DNA from: UBA2266 sp964406945
Lineage (GTDB): Bacteria > Planctomycetota > Phycisphaerae > Sedimentisphaerales > Anaerobacaceae
NCBI GenBank assembly: GCA_964406945.1
Contig: CAYOTO010000017.1
Span: forward strand, 1-64,000
DNA length: 64,000 nt
Direction: 5' to 3'
The translations under genes were made by a program, and so were the position numbers. Under the pieces are notes generated by a model, which was given only the letters and a program-made list of their open reading frames with translations, had not been told where the DNA came from and ran no database searches. This document shows positions 25,481-34,428 of the stretch, one piece after another (within the stretch, counting starts at the first letter, position 1; every line of letters begins with the position of its first letter).

Positions 25481-26845
25481 ATGAAGAACACGCCCAGAAA
25501 AGAACTGTCGATGTTCGATTCCACCTGCATCATCGTTGGAGTCATAATCGGAGCGGGAATTTACGAATCGGCGCCGCAGGTCGCCGCCGGCATGGGTACT
25601 CCGGTCAGGACGCTCGCAATCTGGCTGGCCGGCGGTTTTCTGGCGTTCGCCGGAGCTCTGTGCTACGCCGAACTGGCCTCGGCCTACCCGCGCGAGGGCG
25701 GCGATTACGTCTATCTGACCCGTGCGTACGGCCCGTGGTCGGGCTTCATGTTCGGCTGGGCCCAACTTGCCATCGTCAGACCCGGCGATATCGCCCTGAT
25801 GGCCTTCGTCTTCGGCCGCTATGCCTCCAGCCTGTACAGCCCCTTCGGTAACAGCCTGCCCGTTTACGCGGCTGCGGCCGTCGCGGTATTTACCCTCATT
25901 AACATACTTGGCGTAACACAGGGCAAGTGGACCCAGAACATACTCACGGTCGTCAAAGCCCTGGGCCTGTTCGCAATCGTGGTTGTAGGCTTCCTGGGCA
26001 ATAGAGCGGAGGCCGCCGCCGCGGCGCAACCCCAACCGTTCGAGATGGCCGGGCTCAAACTCGCCCTGATTTACGTATTGTTCACCTACGGCGGCTGGAA
26101 CGAAATGGCCTACGTCGCCGCCGAAGTCAGAAATCCGAAAAAGAACATCGTACGTGCACTGATAACCGGGACCGTAACCGTAACGATCCTCTACATCCTG
26201 ATCAACGGCGCCTTCTTACACACGCTGGGACAGGACAAAACAGCCGCATCCGAAGCAGTTGCCGTCGATACCGTCTCTACGGCCCTGTCCGACCCGGCCC
26301 AGGCCGAGGCCGAATCCGCACTGCCCGAAACCGTTTCCCGCCTGATAGCAGTCCTTATATGCATATCCGCTCTGGGCGCCGTCAACGGCCTGGTCCTCAC
26401 CGGAGCCCGCATAACCTACGCCCTCGGCGCCGACCACCGCGAATTCCGCATTTTCGGCGTCTGGGACGCCCAGAGAGGCTCTCCCGTCCGAGCCCTTCTG
26501 GCCCAGGGCCTTCTGGCAATCATAATAATCATTTTCGCCGAATCCTTCATCGACACCATTATCTACAACGCGCCTGTTTACTGGCTTTTCACGCTCGGTA
26601 CGGCCCTTTCGGTCTTCACCCTTCGCCGCAAGGACGCCGATATCGAACGCCCCTACAGAATCACCGGCCACCCGGTAACCACGATTATCTTCATCCTCTG
26701 CTGTCTGTTCATGATCTACAGTTGCATAACCTACGCCTGGGCCTTCAAACCCAAGGCTCTGGCCATCTCCGGCGGTGTCCTGCTGCTCGGGGCCCTGATT
26801 TATGCCCGCTCAGCCGATATGAAAGCCGTCGCCAAAGACGACTGA
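25481..26845 (+). CDS. APC-superfamily amino acid permease
   Basis: A 454-residue integral membrane transporter with about 12 helices. The first helix carries the substrate-binding GVIIGAGIYESAPQ pattern of the amino acid-polyamine-organocation superfamily, followed by CYAELASAYPREGGDYVYL, and TYGGWNEMAYVAAEVRNPKKN in helix six, all typical. The ATG at 25481 is the likely start since the longer frame upstream reads as non-coding. The insert between helices seven and eight (DKTAASEAVAVDTVSTALSD) is Ala/Glu-rich. Substrate cannot be read; LAT-like or amino acid antiport are both possible. Confidence 0.88.
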   Translation: MKNTPRKELSMFDSTCIIVGVIIGAGIYESAPQVAAGMGTPVRTLAIWLAGGFLAFAGALCYAELASAYPREGGDYVYLTRAYGPWSGFMFGWAQLAIVRPGDIALMAFVFGRYASSLYSPFGNSLPVYAAAAVAVFTLINILGVTQGKWTQNILTVVKALGLFAIVVVGFLGNRAEAAAAAQPQPFEMAGLKLALIYVLFTYGGWNEMAYVAAEVRNPKKNIVRALITGTVTVTILYILINGAFLHTLGQDKTAASEAVAVDTVSTALSDPAQAEAESALPETVSRLIAVLICISALGAVNGLVLTGARITYALGADHREFRIFGVWDAQRGSPVRALLAQGLLAIIIIIFAESFIDTIIYNAPVYWLFTLGTALSVFTLRRKDADIERPYRITGHPVTTIIFILCCLFMIYSCITYAWAFKPKALAISGGVLLLGALIYARSADMKAVAKDD

Positions 26846-26871
26846 ACGACCGCCCAACGGTAAACAGGCTC

Positions 26872-26901
26872 TGGACAATCGGGTGCTAAATCGTGTAATA
26901 T
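26872..26901 (+). promoter_or_regulatory. Candidate sigma-70 promoter for the PQQ-propeller gene
   Basis: TGGACA (26872-26877) and TAATAT (26896-26901), spaced 18 bp, about 55 bp before the start codon. A second possible -10, TATACT, overlaps at 26899-26904. Confidence 0.45.
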
Positions 26902-26955
26902 ACTCCCGATCAGAGGGTGTTTGAAAAACCGATTGTTCACTTAGGAGCTTAGATT

Positions 26956-28257
26956 ATGGGTAAATCACTGTCGTTAATACTGCTGTCTGTACTGATAAGC
27001 GCCTGTGCCGCCGGCGCCGACTGGCCCCAATACCTCGGCCCGGACCGCGATGCGACTTCGTCCGAAACCGGTCTGTTGCGTTCCTGGCCCGAATCCGGCC
27101 CGGAAGTTCTCTGGACAATTGAACTCGGGCCCGGCTACGGCGGGGCGGCCGTAAAGGACGGCAAAGTATACATCCTCGACCGCATTCGAGGCAAACGCGA
27201 TATCTTCAGGTGTCTGGATCTGAACACCGGAAAAGAGATATGGTCGTATCCCTACGATTCCGAAGGTAGAATCAGCCATACCGGCTCCCGCTGCACGCCC
27301 GCAATCGACGGCGATCTGGTCTACACCTGCGGCCAGAACGGCGACGTGTACTGCTTCAACCTCAAAACCCGCAGGCCCGTATGGAATAAAAACGTCTGGA
27401 CAGACTACGGCGGCGGCAAACTGCCGATCTGGGGCATATGCCAGAACCCGCTGATCTACAAAGATACCGTTATTCTCGCCTCACAGACCGAACAGGCCGG
27501 TGTCGTCGCATACGACAAAAAAACAGGCGAAGTCAAATGGGCCTCCGAAGCCCTGCCGGGCGAAGTCGGCTACGTAACGCCGTATCTGATCAAGATTGAC
27601 GGAGAAGACCAGCTCGTCATGATTACCGCGACCAGCCGCAGGGAAACGGGCGGCCGTTCAGTACCCGCCGGCAAAGGCCCGGGCGTTGACGGCGTAACAC
27701 TGGGTATGGACCCGGACACCGGCAAAACGCTCTGGACATACAAGGGCTGGCAATGCCGCATCCCGATTCCGAACGTTGTAGAGTGCGGCGACGGAAAGCT
27801 GTTCATCAGCGGCGGCTATCAGGCCGGCTCGGCTATGATCAAGGTCAGCAAATCCGCCTCCGGTTACAAAGTCGAAGAACTGTACACCACGATGGATTTC
27901 GGATCGCACTGCCATCCGGCGGTCCTGTACGAAGGCCATCTTTACGGCCACTGCACCACCAACACGCGGCGCGACGGAATGGTCTGCATGAGCGTGGACG
28001 GCAAGCTCAAGTGGAAAACGGGCCAGGATCCCGTGTTTGACAAGGGCGGTTTCATCCTCGTCGACGACCTCATCCTCAGCGTCGACGGCCGCGACGGATA
28101 CGTGTTCCTCATCGAACCCGGCCCCGAAGGCTTCAAGCCGCTGGCCAAAGTCGACCTGCTCGACACCAGAGAACCCTGGGCGCCCCTCACGCTTGCCGAC
28201 GGAAAACTGCTTATCCGCGACCAGGAGAAGATGAAATGCCTGGTTGTGGCAAAATAA
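26956..28257 (+). CDS. PQQ-type beta-propeller lipoprotein
   Basis: A 433-residue exported protein whose body is a series of PQQ-like propeller blades, each with the A..DGKVY.LD...G...W pattern, for example AAVKDGKVYILDRI, LDLNTGKEIWSYPYD, VYCFNLKTRRPVWN and VVAYDKKTGEVKWAS. It opens with DWPQYLGPDRD, a motif very common in planctomycete proteins of this class. The signal peptide ends ISAC with a candidate lipidated Cys17. AGGAG precedes the ATG. Such proteins usually act as periplasmic scaffolds, not as PQQ dehydrogenases; no dehydrogenase residues were recognised. Confidence 0.88.
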   Translation: MGKSLSLILLSVLISACAAGADWPQYLGPDRDATSSETGLLRSWPESGPEVLWTIELGPGYGGAAVKDGKVYILDRIRGKRDIFRCLDLNTGKEIWSYPYDSEGRISHTGSRCTPAIDGDLVYTCGQNGDVYCFNLKTRRPVWNKNVWTDYGGGKLPIWGICQNPLIYKDTVILASQTEQAGVVAYDKKTGEVKWASEALPGEVGYVTPYLIKIDGEDQLVMITATSRRETGGRSVPAGKGPGVDGVTLGMDPDTGKTLWTYKGWQCRIPIPNVVECGDGKLFISGGYQAGSAMIKVSKSASGYKVEELYTTMDFGSHCHPAVLYEGHLYGHCTTNTRRDGMVCMSVDGKLKWKTGQDPVFDKGGFILVDDLILSVDGRDGYVFLIEPGPEGFKPLAKVDLLDTREPWAPLTLADGKLLIRDQEKMKCLVVAK

Positions 28258-28288
28258 CGCCAAAAGTTTGAATCAGAGCACAAATACA

Positions 28289-28330
28289 CGGCTCGGCCTG
28301 TTCGATATGACGGCCGGGCCGTTCTTATTT
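28289..28330 (+). terminator. Intrinsic terminator after the PQQ-propeller gene
   Basis: CGGCTCGGCC (28289-28298) pairs with GGCCGGGCCG (28312-28321), one G-U pair, followed by TTCTTATTT. Located 32 bp after the stop codon. Confidence 0.8.
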
Positions 28331-28633
28331 CGTCCCTTTGACCGCCTATCCCGGCTCTCAACTGACGTTTTTTGTTTGGCTGGTGAAATAAAGCTGCATT
28401 TCGAACGTCTTACTCTGCAGAAAAACCACAATATTCTATGTCAACCAGATGCAAAGCCACCCGTCTACCAGGAACGGGTGCTTTGCAGCAGCCGGTGCCT
28501 CTTGCGGGGCGATAAAGCAGCCCTGAAATCGCGGCAGGGGGATATACCTTCGAGAATGCCGGGCCTGGGCATCGGCTTTGTTTGGCCCGCACTTCCGGAA
28601 TCCCTTGCGATAACAATGGGATTCCGCGCGCAC
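28331..28633. other. Gap between convergent genes, nothing recognised
   Basis: About 300 bp between two facing terminators. Short frames on the minus strand around 28410-28680 have no ribosome binding site and read as low-complexity Arg/Pro/Ala-rich peptides. I see no gene or RNA here. Confidence 0.55.
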
Positions 28634-28660
28634 AAAAAAGCGGACGCCGTTAACGTCCGC
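28634..28660 (-). terminator. Intrinsic terminator of the amidase-like gene
   Basis: Read on the minus strand: GCGGACG (28660-28654), loop of 7, CGTCCGC (28646-28640), then TTTTTT. It is 27 bp after the stop codon of the gene ending at 28688. Confidence 0.88.
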
Positions 28661-28687
28661 ATCATTTCTACAGGTCAATATGGAAAG

Positions 28688-29230
28688 CTATTTCAATTCG
28701 CTGGGATAGTAAACCGAGCCGGCGGGTATATCGAATTTGCGACAAAGCCTGGTAAGAAGCTGATCCACGCTGATAAGCTGGTAATGCGTCGGCCATGTCG
28801 TTCGCCCGTCCGATACGATGCAGATTCGAACCCTCCGGCCGTATCTTGCAGCGTCCGCCACCGCCGAGGCCTGATCCCGCCACTTTCTGGTAATCTCGAT
28901 CCGCCCGTCTTGCCCGCAGCTTTTGTTGCAGACGACGAAATGGCAACTGAGATCGTCCGCACTCTCGAGGCCGTATGCTCTGGCCAACTGCTCGCAGTTA
29001 CCCGAAGAGGTGTTGCTGTAATATACCTCGATTGCATCCCACCTGTCCCTCGGCGAAGCCAGCGCCGGACTCATGGCCGCGTCTATAGGGCCCTGTCCGG
29101 TGATATTGGATAGTGCGAACGCCCCCGCCGGCGGTGGGTTGTTGCCCAGAGCCATTAACACGACTGCCCCGGCTGTCATCGATACTAATAAAGCCGCAAG
29201 GACTTTGGCTACTCTAGGTTGATTCGACAT
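28688..29230 (-). CDS. Exported amidase/PGRP-fold protein lacking the zinc ligands
   Basis: A 180-residue protein with an N-terminal membrane anchor or signal peptide (residues about 10-30). The rest lines up by eye with the N-acetylmuramoyl-L-alanine amidase / peptidoglycan-recognition domain. IEVYYSNTSSGN stands where the family has I.IHHS..., CHFVVCN for YHFVIGN, GRIEITRKWRDQ for the conserved R..Q segment, VRICIVSDG for GIGICLVGD, and RKFDIPAGSVYYPSELK for the final IP...HRD. Both positions that normally hold zinc-binding His are Tyr, so hydrolysis is unlikely and murein binding is a better guess. The ATG at 29230 has AAGGG upstream; a TTG-initiated longer form is less likely. Confidence 0.7.
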   Translation of the reverse strand: MSNQPRVAKVLAALLVSMTAGAVVLMALGNNPPPAGAFALSNITGQGPIDAAMSPALASPRDRWDAIEVYYSNTSSGNCEQLARAYGLESADDLSCHFVVCNKSCGQDGRIEITRKWRDQASAVADAARYGRRVRICIVSDGRTTWPTHYQLISVDQLLTRLCRKFDIPAGSVYYPSELK

Positions 29231-29634
29231 CAGGTAATGCCCTTCACGATGCTGCTTTACGACCCTGCTCCGTTTCAGGTAAAGAGCTAAAGACAAGCTG
29301 CGAACAAGCTCTCAATTATAAGTATCGTATCGGCTCTAAGCGTCGCATATCTCCAGATTTTGTGTGAATTTCGGCAATTTATACAAGTCCGCTAAAAAGC
29401 CCGCCGGAGTGTCCGAAAAGAAGGGCAAACAAGCCCTGCAAGGCCGTCTTCACAAGGGGCAAGTCACGGAAACCGGGATATTACTAACAAAAGCCCTGTT
29501 AGTAATTCTTCTTTTATGGGACACGAGCCTTTTTGCGATCATACCGGTTAATCCGGTTGCATCGTTTGACCGAAATAGCACAATAACATCTGGTTAAAAA
29601 TCGGCAATCGCACGATTCGCTCAGGGCTGAAAAT
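29231..29634. other. 400-bp divergent intergenic region with a terminator-like hairpin
   Basis: Separates the amidase-like gene from the DUF4954 gene. A 77-codon frame (29364-29597) with one hydrophobic stretch is open on the plus strand, but it has no clear ribosome binding site and runs across the hairpin at 29480-29506, so I do not call it. The segment 29400-29475 is rich in short complementary runs such as GGGC AAACAA GCCC and may be structured as RNA. Confidence 0.45.
29480..29516 (+). terminator. Perfect hairpin with T-rich tail ahead of the DUF4954 gene
   Basis: ATTACTAACA (29480-29489), loop AAAGCCC, TGTTAGTAAT (29497-29506), followed by TCTTCTTTTAT. It lies about 120 bp before the downstream start codon and follows a structured-looking stretch, so it could end a short RNA or act as an attenuator. 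No antiterminator pairing was found by eye. Confidence 0.55.
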
Positions 29635-31629
29635 ATGACCGCACAACACCGTTCTCTCACGGACCGCGAAATAGCAGTTCTTACCGACCGGGGCTGTACC
29701 TGCGCCGACTGGTCCAACGTAATGGCAGCCGACGGTTTCGATCCGTCAGCCGTACAGTCGACGCGATTTTGCGGCCACGTCAAGCTCGGATCGTTCGATA
29801 AGCAGGTCTCCTTTTTCGGCGGTGTTAAGAAGCCCGCCGGAATCTCCAACACAACCATTCACAACTGCACCATTGGCAACAACGTCTACATCGGCAACGT
29901 CAAGAACTACATCGCCAACTACGTTGTGGAAGACGACGCCATTATAGACAATATAGACCTGCTCGCGGTCGAAGGCCCCAGTTCTTTCGGAAACGGAACG
30001 GAAGTACCCGTTGTGAACGAGGCCGGCGGCCGGGAAATTCCGATTTACGACCGTCTCTCGGCCCAGATCGCCTATCTGATAGCCTTTTACCGCCATCGAC
30101 CCGCCGTGATAGAGAAGCTTCACAAGATGATCGCCGACTATGCCTCTCACGTAACCTCGCCAATGGGAACGGTCGCCCGGGGCGCCCGGCTGGTCAACTG
30201 TCGGACCATAAAGAACGTCAAGATCGGCCGGGCCGCGGTGATTGACGGAGCCAATCGCCTCGAAAACGGCTCCATCAACAGTTGCCCCGAAGATCCCGTC
30301 TACATAGGCTCCGGCGTCTTCGCCGAGGATTTCATTGTATGCAGCGGCGCCCGCATCACCGACGGCACAATAATTTCCAAATGCTTTATCGGCCAGGGAA
30401 CCGTTCTGGCCAAACAGTACTCGGCCGAACACAGCGTATTCTTCGCCAACTGCGGCGGGTTCCACGGCGAGGCATGCTCGATCTTCGCCGGTCCCTATAC
30501 AGTCACGCACCACAAATCCACCCTGCTCATCTCAGGGCTTTTCAGCTTTCTGAATGCCGGCAGCGGCACTAATCAGAGCAATCACATGTACAAACTCGGG
30601 CCAAACCATCAGGGCATAGTGGAGCGAGGCTCCAAGACCGCCAGTGACTCGTACATGCTCTGGCCCGCCCGGGTCGGACCGTTCACGGTGGTTATGGGCA
30701 GGCATTACCGAAATTCCGATACCTCGGACCTGCCGTTCTCGTACATGATCGAGCACGAAGACGAAAGTATCCTCGTGCCCGCCGTCAACCTGCGAAGCGT
30801 CGGAACCGTTCGCGACGCGAGAAAATGGCCCAGACGCGACAGACGAAAAGACCCTGTAAAGCTCGATCAGATAAATTTTAAGCTGCTCAGTCCGTACACG
30901 ATTCAACGCATGCTCAACGCGTGTCGAATTCTCAGCAATTTGCTTGTAACCTCGGGCCCCAACACAGACTACTACATGTACAACAATGTAAAGATACGCA
31001 GCAGCTCTTTGGAAAAGGGCATCGAACTCTATCGCATGGGAATCGACAAATTCCTGGGCAACTGCCTGCTCTCCAGGCTGCAGAACAGGAATCTAAAGAC
31101 GAACAGCCAGCTTCAAAAGGCCCTGACCCCGGAAACGCAAACCGGCACGGGCAAATGGCTCGACCTGGCCGGTATGCTTGCACCCAAAGAGTGCGTAGAG
31201 CATCTGCTGGACGAGATCGAAAGCGATGAAATCTCCGCCCTGGAAGGCGTTGCCCAGGCTTTCCGGTCCATTCACGAAGCTTATGCCGAATACGAATGGG
31301 CCTGGGCCGCATCGGTGCTCCGGCAGCGACTCGGAAAAGAGATTGCCGAAATCACCGCCGACGATCTGATCGAACTGGTCAACGCCTGGAAAGAAGCTGT
31401 GGTGGGGCTCGATCGAATGCTCGCGGCCGATGCAAAGAAGGAGTTTACGGACGTGGCTCAAATCGGCTTCGGGCTCGACGACGGCGATGCAATCCGCAAA
31501 GACGACTTCGAGCACGTGCGGGGCCGCTACGACGACAATTCCTTCGTCCTCGAAATCCAGCAGCACATCGCTGCAAAATCTAAACTCGGCGATGATCTGC
31601 TCGCACGGCTGGAAAAACTGCGTCGCTGA
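29635..31629 (+). CDS. DUF4954-type left-handed beta-helix protein
   Basis: A 664-residue protein that I recognise as DUF4954, a family known mainly from Bacteroidetes, spirochaetes and planctomycetes. The N-terminal two thirds contain hexapeptide-like repeats (NTTIHNCTIGNNVYIGNV, KIGRAAVIDGANRLENGS, VYIGSGVFAEDFIVCSGA) expected to fold as a left-handed beta-helix, as in sugar-nucleotide acyl- and nucleotidyl-transferases. The C-terminal third is helical. Very conserved-looking segments are FFANCGGFHGEACSIFAGPY and TVTHHKSTLLISG. A nucleotide-sugar role is inference from fold only. AGGG lies before the ATG. Confidence 0.85.
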   Translation: MTAQHRSLTDREIAVLTDRGCTCADWSNVMAADGFDPSAVQSTRFCGHVKLGSFDKQVSFFGGVKKPAGISNTTIHNCTIGNNVYIGNVKNYIANYVVEDDAIIDNIDLLAVEGPSSFGNGTEVPVVNEAGGREIPIYDRLSAQIAYLIAFYRHRPAVIEKLHKMIADYASHVTSPMGTVARGARLVNCRTIKNVKIGRAAVIDGANRLENGSINSCPEDPVYIGSGVFAEDFIVCSGARITDGTIISKCFIGQGTVLAKQYSAEHSVFFANCGGFHGEACSIFAGPYTVTHHKSTLLISGLFSFLNAGSGTNQSNHMYKLGPNHQGIVERGSKTASDSYMLWPARVGPFTVVMGRHYRNSDTSDLPFSYMIEHEDESILVPAVNLRSVGTVRDARKWPRRDRRKDPVKLDQINFKLLSPYTIQRMLNACRILSNLLVTSGPNTDYYMYNNVKIRSSSLEKGIELYRMGIDKFLGNCLLSRLQNRNLKTNSQLQKALTPETQTGTGKWLDLAGMLAPKECVEHLLDEIESDEISALEGVAQAFRSIHEAYAEYEWAWAASVLRQRLGKEIAEITADDLIELVNAWKEAVVGLDRMLAADAKKEFTDVAQIGFGLDDGDAIRKDDFEHVRGRYDDNSFVLEIQQHIAAKSKLGDDLLARLEKLRR

Positions 31630-31642
31630 TAACCGCGAGCAT

Positions 31643-31680
31643 AAAAAAAGCGGAAAACCCGTATTCACAGGCTTTCCGCT
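31643..31680 (-). terminator. Intrinsic terminator of the PpiC-type gene
   Basis: Read on the minus strand: AGCGGAAAGCC, 9-base loop, GGTTTTCCGCT with one mismatch, then TTTTTTTAT. It lies between convergent genes, 29 bp past the stop of the minus-strand gene; the plus-strand gene has no T-tract after the hairpin. Confidence 0.8.
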
Positions 31681-31708
31681 TCACAAACGATTCAATCAGC
31701 CGCGATTC

Positions 31709-32890
31709 TTACTGAATGGGCATACCTCCCGGTCCCGGTGCCGGCGCCTGTGGCGGCTCTTTTCCGGGCGGATATTCTATGTTCGCATTCTCCTTGAGGT
31801 CTTCGGAGTATTCCTTGAAAGTCTCCATCTGCTTTCTGGACTCGAGTTGCGCCATTACCTTGTCCTTGACCTCTTCGAAGCTCGGCTCGGACGCTTGCTG
31901 CTTATCCGTAACCTTTATTACGTGGTAGCCGAACTGCGTTTCCACAATGTCGCTTATCTGGCCCACCTGCAGTTCGAATGCAACTTTGTCGAATGCAGGA
32001 ACCATAGCACCCCGCTTGAAGAAGCCAAGATCGCCGCCTCTTGACGCCGACGGGTAGCCGCCGGTCTCTTTGGCCAGTTCCGCAAAATCAGCCCCGTCTT
32101 TGAGCTTCTGCAGAACCTCCTCGGTCTTGGCCCGTGCCTCGGCCCTGGCTTCGTTGGGATCGGTATTGGGATCGCTGGTATCGGGCTTTAAGAGAATATG
32201 ACTGGCCTTGACCTGTTCGGCCTGGCCGAACTGGTCCTTGTTTTCCTCGAAAAAAGCCTTCGCTTCGTCTTCGGTCACCTGCATCTTCTCCGGGAACTCG
32301 GCTTCCAGCAGCTTCTGAAAACTCACGAACGTCCTGACCTGCTGTTTCATGTCTTCGAAGTTCTGGCCGGATTGGGCGACCCTTTGCTTCAACTGTTCAA
32401 GCGTCAGATTGGCCGATTCGGCTATGTCCTGCAGCTCAGCATCAATTTCCTCTTCGCTGACCGTAATGTTCTTTTCGGCGACCTTCTTATTCATTAGCTG
32501 TTCAATTATCTTCTGCTGAACGGCCTGCTGCCGCAGCATTTTACGGTACTGATCCAGGTAAGCCGGATTCTGGTTCGGCATGCGCGCCGCCATCTGCTCG
32601 AGCTGGGGCTCGATCATCGCATCGATTTCACCTTCCATTATCTTTTCACCGTTTACTATCACGGCCACTTCCCCGGCTGTATTGGGCTCGGCGGGCTGAT
32701 TGGAATCCTGCATCTGAGCCGACTGGTCCGTTTTGTCGGGCTTTGTCGGCGTTTCGTCAGTCTTCGAGGTTGTCGTACTTTCGTTTGGCTCGGGTGTTGC
32801 GGACTCATCGCCCTTGCAGCCGGCGCCTGTTACCACCAGCAGCAAACTGAAACAAACCAGAACCGACATCAACATTCGGTTTCGCATCAT
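31709..32890 (-). CDS. Peptidyl-prolyl isomerase lipoprotein (SurA/PrsA-like, PpiC domain)
   Basis: A 393-residue exported chaperone-isomerase. The signal peptide ends TGAGC with a candidate lipidated Cys25, followed by a Thr/Pro/Glu/Asp-rich linker (residues 27-70). A SurA-N-like helical domain covers about 75-225. A parvulin domain covers about 230-345: VKASHILLKPDTS, DGADFAELAKETG, GGDLGFFKRGAMVPAFDKVA and QFGYHVIKVT are diagnostic. It ends in a Pro/Gly-rich tail. The ATG pair at 32890/32887 follows AAAGGAAA. Expected to help fold outer-membrane or secreted proteins in the periplasm. Confidence 0.92.
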   Translation of the reverse strand: MMRNRMLMSVLVCFSLLLVVTGAGCKGDESATPEPNESTTTSKTDETPTKPDKTDQSAQMQDSNQPAEPNTAGEVAVIVNGEKIMEGEIDAMIEPQLEQMAARMPNQNPAYLDQYRKMLRQQAVQQKIIEQLMNKKVAEKNITVSEEEIDAELQDIAESANLTLEQLKQRVAQSGQNFEDMKQQVRTFVSFQKLLEAEFPEKMQVTEDEAKAFFEENKDQFGQAEQVKASHILLKPDTSDPNTDPNEARAEARAKTEEVLQKLKDGADFAELAKETGGYPSASRGGDLGFFKRGAMVPAFDKVAFELQVGQISDIVETQFGYHVIKVTDKQQASEPSFEEVKDKVMAQLESRKQMETFKEYSEDLKENANIEYPPGKEPPQAPAPGPGGMPIQ

Positions 32891-33025
32891 ATTTTCCTTT
32901 CGCAGCTTAGGTTGAAAAAAGGCCTCTTTGAAAGAGGCACAAACCACGATTATCCAACTCGGTCCCCTTCATGTCAAGTTCTTTCCCGACGGGCAGCCGT
33001 TTGACCGGCCCAGACTGCCAAAAAG

Positions 33026-33054
33026 TTGGCATTCTACCTGCCAGATGTTAAAAT
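33026..33054 (+). promoter_or_regulatory. Sigma-70-type promoter of the sulfated-glycan operon
   Basis: TTGGCA (33026-33031), a 17-bp spacer and TAAAAT (33049-33054), 64 bp upstream of the first start codon. It overlaps no obvious operator palindrome. Confidence 0.65.
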
Positions 33055-33117
33055 ATCGGCCGATACCAGCGGCTCCTGACGCAATACGCGAATAATTGGG
33101 TAATGTTTGGAGATTCC

Positions 33118-34422
33118 ATGGGTTCGAAACCTACTTCAACACCGGCGATGACCTCGAGAGAGCGGATTACCGCGGCCGCAAATCACCAGCGTGTGGACAG
33201 AATACCCCTGGATCTGGGAGGTACGAACTGCTCCGGAGCCCATGTCAGCGTTGTTGCCGGACTCAGGCAGGCCCTCGGCCTCGATAAGCCCGGAACCCCC
33301 GTCAAGGTGGTCGAACCCTACCAGATGCTCGGTGAAGTGGGGCTGGACCTCATCGACGCACTCGGCATTGATGTGGTTAATCTGCCAGGCCCGAAGAATT
33401 TTTTCGGTTTCGCCAACAACGGCTGGAAAACGTGGCGAACTTTCGACGGAACCGACGTACTCGTTCCCGAACTTTTCAACACCCGGCCCGAACCCGACGG
33501 CGATATCCTGATGTATCCCGAGGGCGACAGATCGGCCCCGGCCTCGGCCAGAATGCCCGCGGGAGGCTTCTATTTCGACTCGATCATCCGTCAGCAGCCC
33601 ATCGACGACAGCAAACTCGATCCACAAGACAATCTGCAGGAGTTCGGTCCCGTCAGCGACGAAGACCTGGAATATTACCGGACCAAAGCCGATGAACTGC
33701 ACGCAAACACCGATCTTGCGATAGCGATGCATCTGCCGGGAACGGCCTTCGGTGATATCGCGCTTGTGCCCGCCCCCTGGCTGAAAGAACCGCGGGGAAT
33801 CCGCGACATCGAAGAATGGTACATCAGCACCGTCACAAGAACCAGTTACCTGCAGGAAGTTTTCGCCCGACAGGCTGAAATAGCGCTGGCCAATCTCGAA
33901 CTCATCCACCAGGCCGTCGGCGATAAGGTACAGATTGTGTTTATGGACGGCACGGATCTGGCGGCCCAGAACACGCTCTTCTGCGGCCCCGACACTTACA
34001 GGCAACTCTACATGCCTCACAGCCGCAAGGTCAACGACTGGATTCACGCCAACACGCAGTGGAAGACAATGAAGCATTGCTGCGGCGGCTGCGATCCGCT
34101 CATCGAAGGTTTCATCGACGCCGGTTTCAATATACTCAACCCCGTGCAGACCTCCGCACAAGGTATGGACCCCCGGAGACTGGTCGAAAAATACGGCGGT
34201 AGAATTGTATTCTGGGGCGGCGGTGTCGATACGCAGCAGACCCTGCCTTTTGGTGAGCCAGATGAAGTCCGGAACCAGGTTTCCCAACGTCTTGACGCCT
34301 TCGGCAAAACCAACGGCTTCGTTTTCAACACAATCCACAATGTTCAATGCAACACACCGGTCGTTAACCTGCTGGCTATGTTCGAAGCGCTTGGCAGAGA
34401 AGTCCCGGCGGTTGCGGAGTAG
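33118..34422 (+). CDS. Uroporphyrinogen decarboxylase/methyltransferase-family protein
   Basis: A 434-residue UroD-fold protein. The N-terminal MTSRERITAAANHQRVDRIP and the C-terminal MKHCCGGCDPLIEGFIDAGF, followed by ILNPVQTSAQGMDPRRLVEKY, place it among the corrinoid:coenzyme M methyltransferase-like (MtaA/CmuA) branch, not heme-pathway HemE, which lacks the His-Cys-Cys site. That HCC segment is a likely zinc site for methyl transfer. The ATG at 33118 is chosen since GGAG lies just upstream; ATG 33103 is an alternative. It heads a four-gene operon with GH2, sulfatase and sugar porter, which suggests a role with a glycan-derived methyl group or as a sugar-modifying enzyme; this is unproven. 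Confidence 0.85.
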   Translation: MGSKPTSTPAMTSRERITAAANHQRVDRIPLDLGGTNCSGAHVSVVAGLRQALGLDKPGTPVKVVEPYQMLGEVGLDLIDALGIDVVNLPGPKNFFGFANNGWKTWRTFDGTDVLVPELFNTRPEPDGDILMYPEGDRSAPASARMPAGGFYFDSIIRQQPIDDSKLDPQDNLQEFGPVSDEDLEYYRTKADELHANTDLAIAMHLPGTAFGDIALVPAPWLKEPRGIRDIEEWYISTVTRTSYLQEVFARQAEIALANLELIHQAVGDKVQIVFMDGTDLAAQNTLFCGPDTYRQLYMPHSRKVNDWIHANTQWKTMKHCCGGCDPLIEGFIDAGFNILNPVQTSAQGMDPRRLVEKYGGRIVFWGGGVDTQQTLPFGEPDEVRNQVSQRLDAFGKTNGFVFNTIHNVQCNTPVVNLLAMFEALGREVPAVAE

Positions 34423-34428
34423 TCGATC

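Noticed and set aside
29400..29480. Cyclic-di-GMP (GEMM) riboswitch
   Set aside because: GGGCAAAC-like and GCAAGGCC-like pieces caught the eye, but order and spacing do not fit the known consensus.
29364..29597. A 77-codon frame with a hydrophobic segment
   Set aside because: It reads through the perfect hairpin at 29480-29506 and lacks a ribosome binding site; kept only as a comment.
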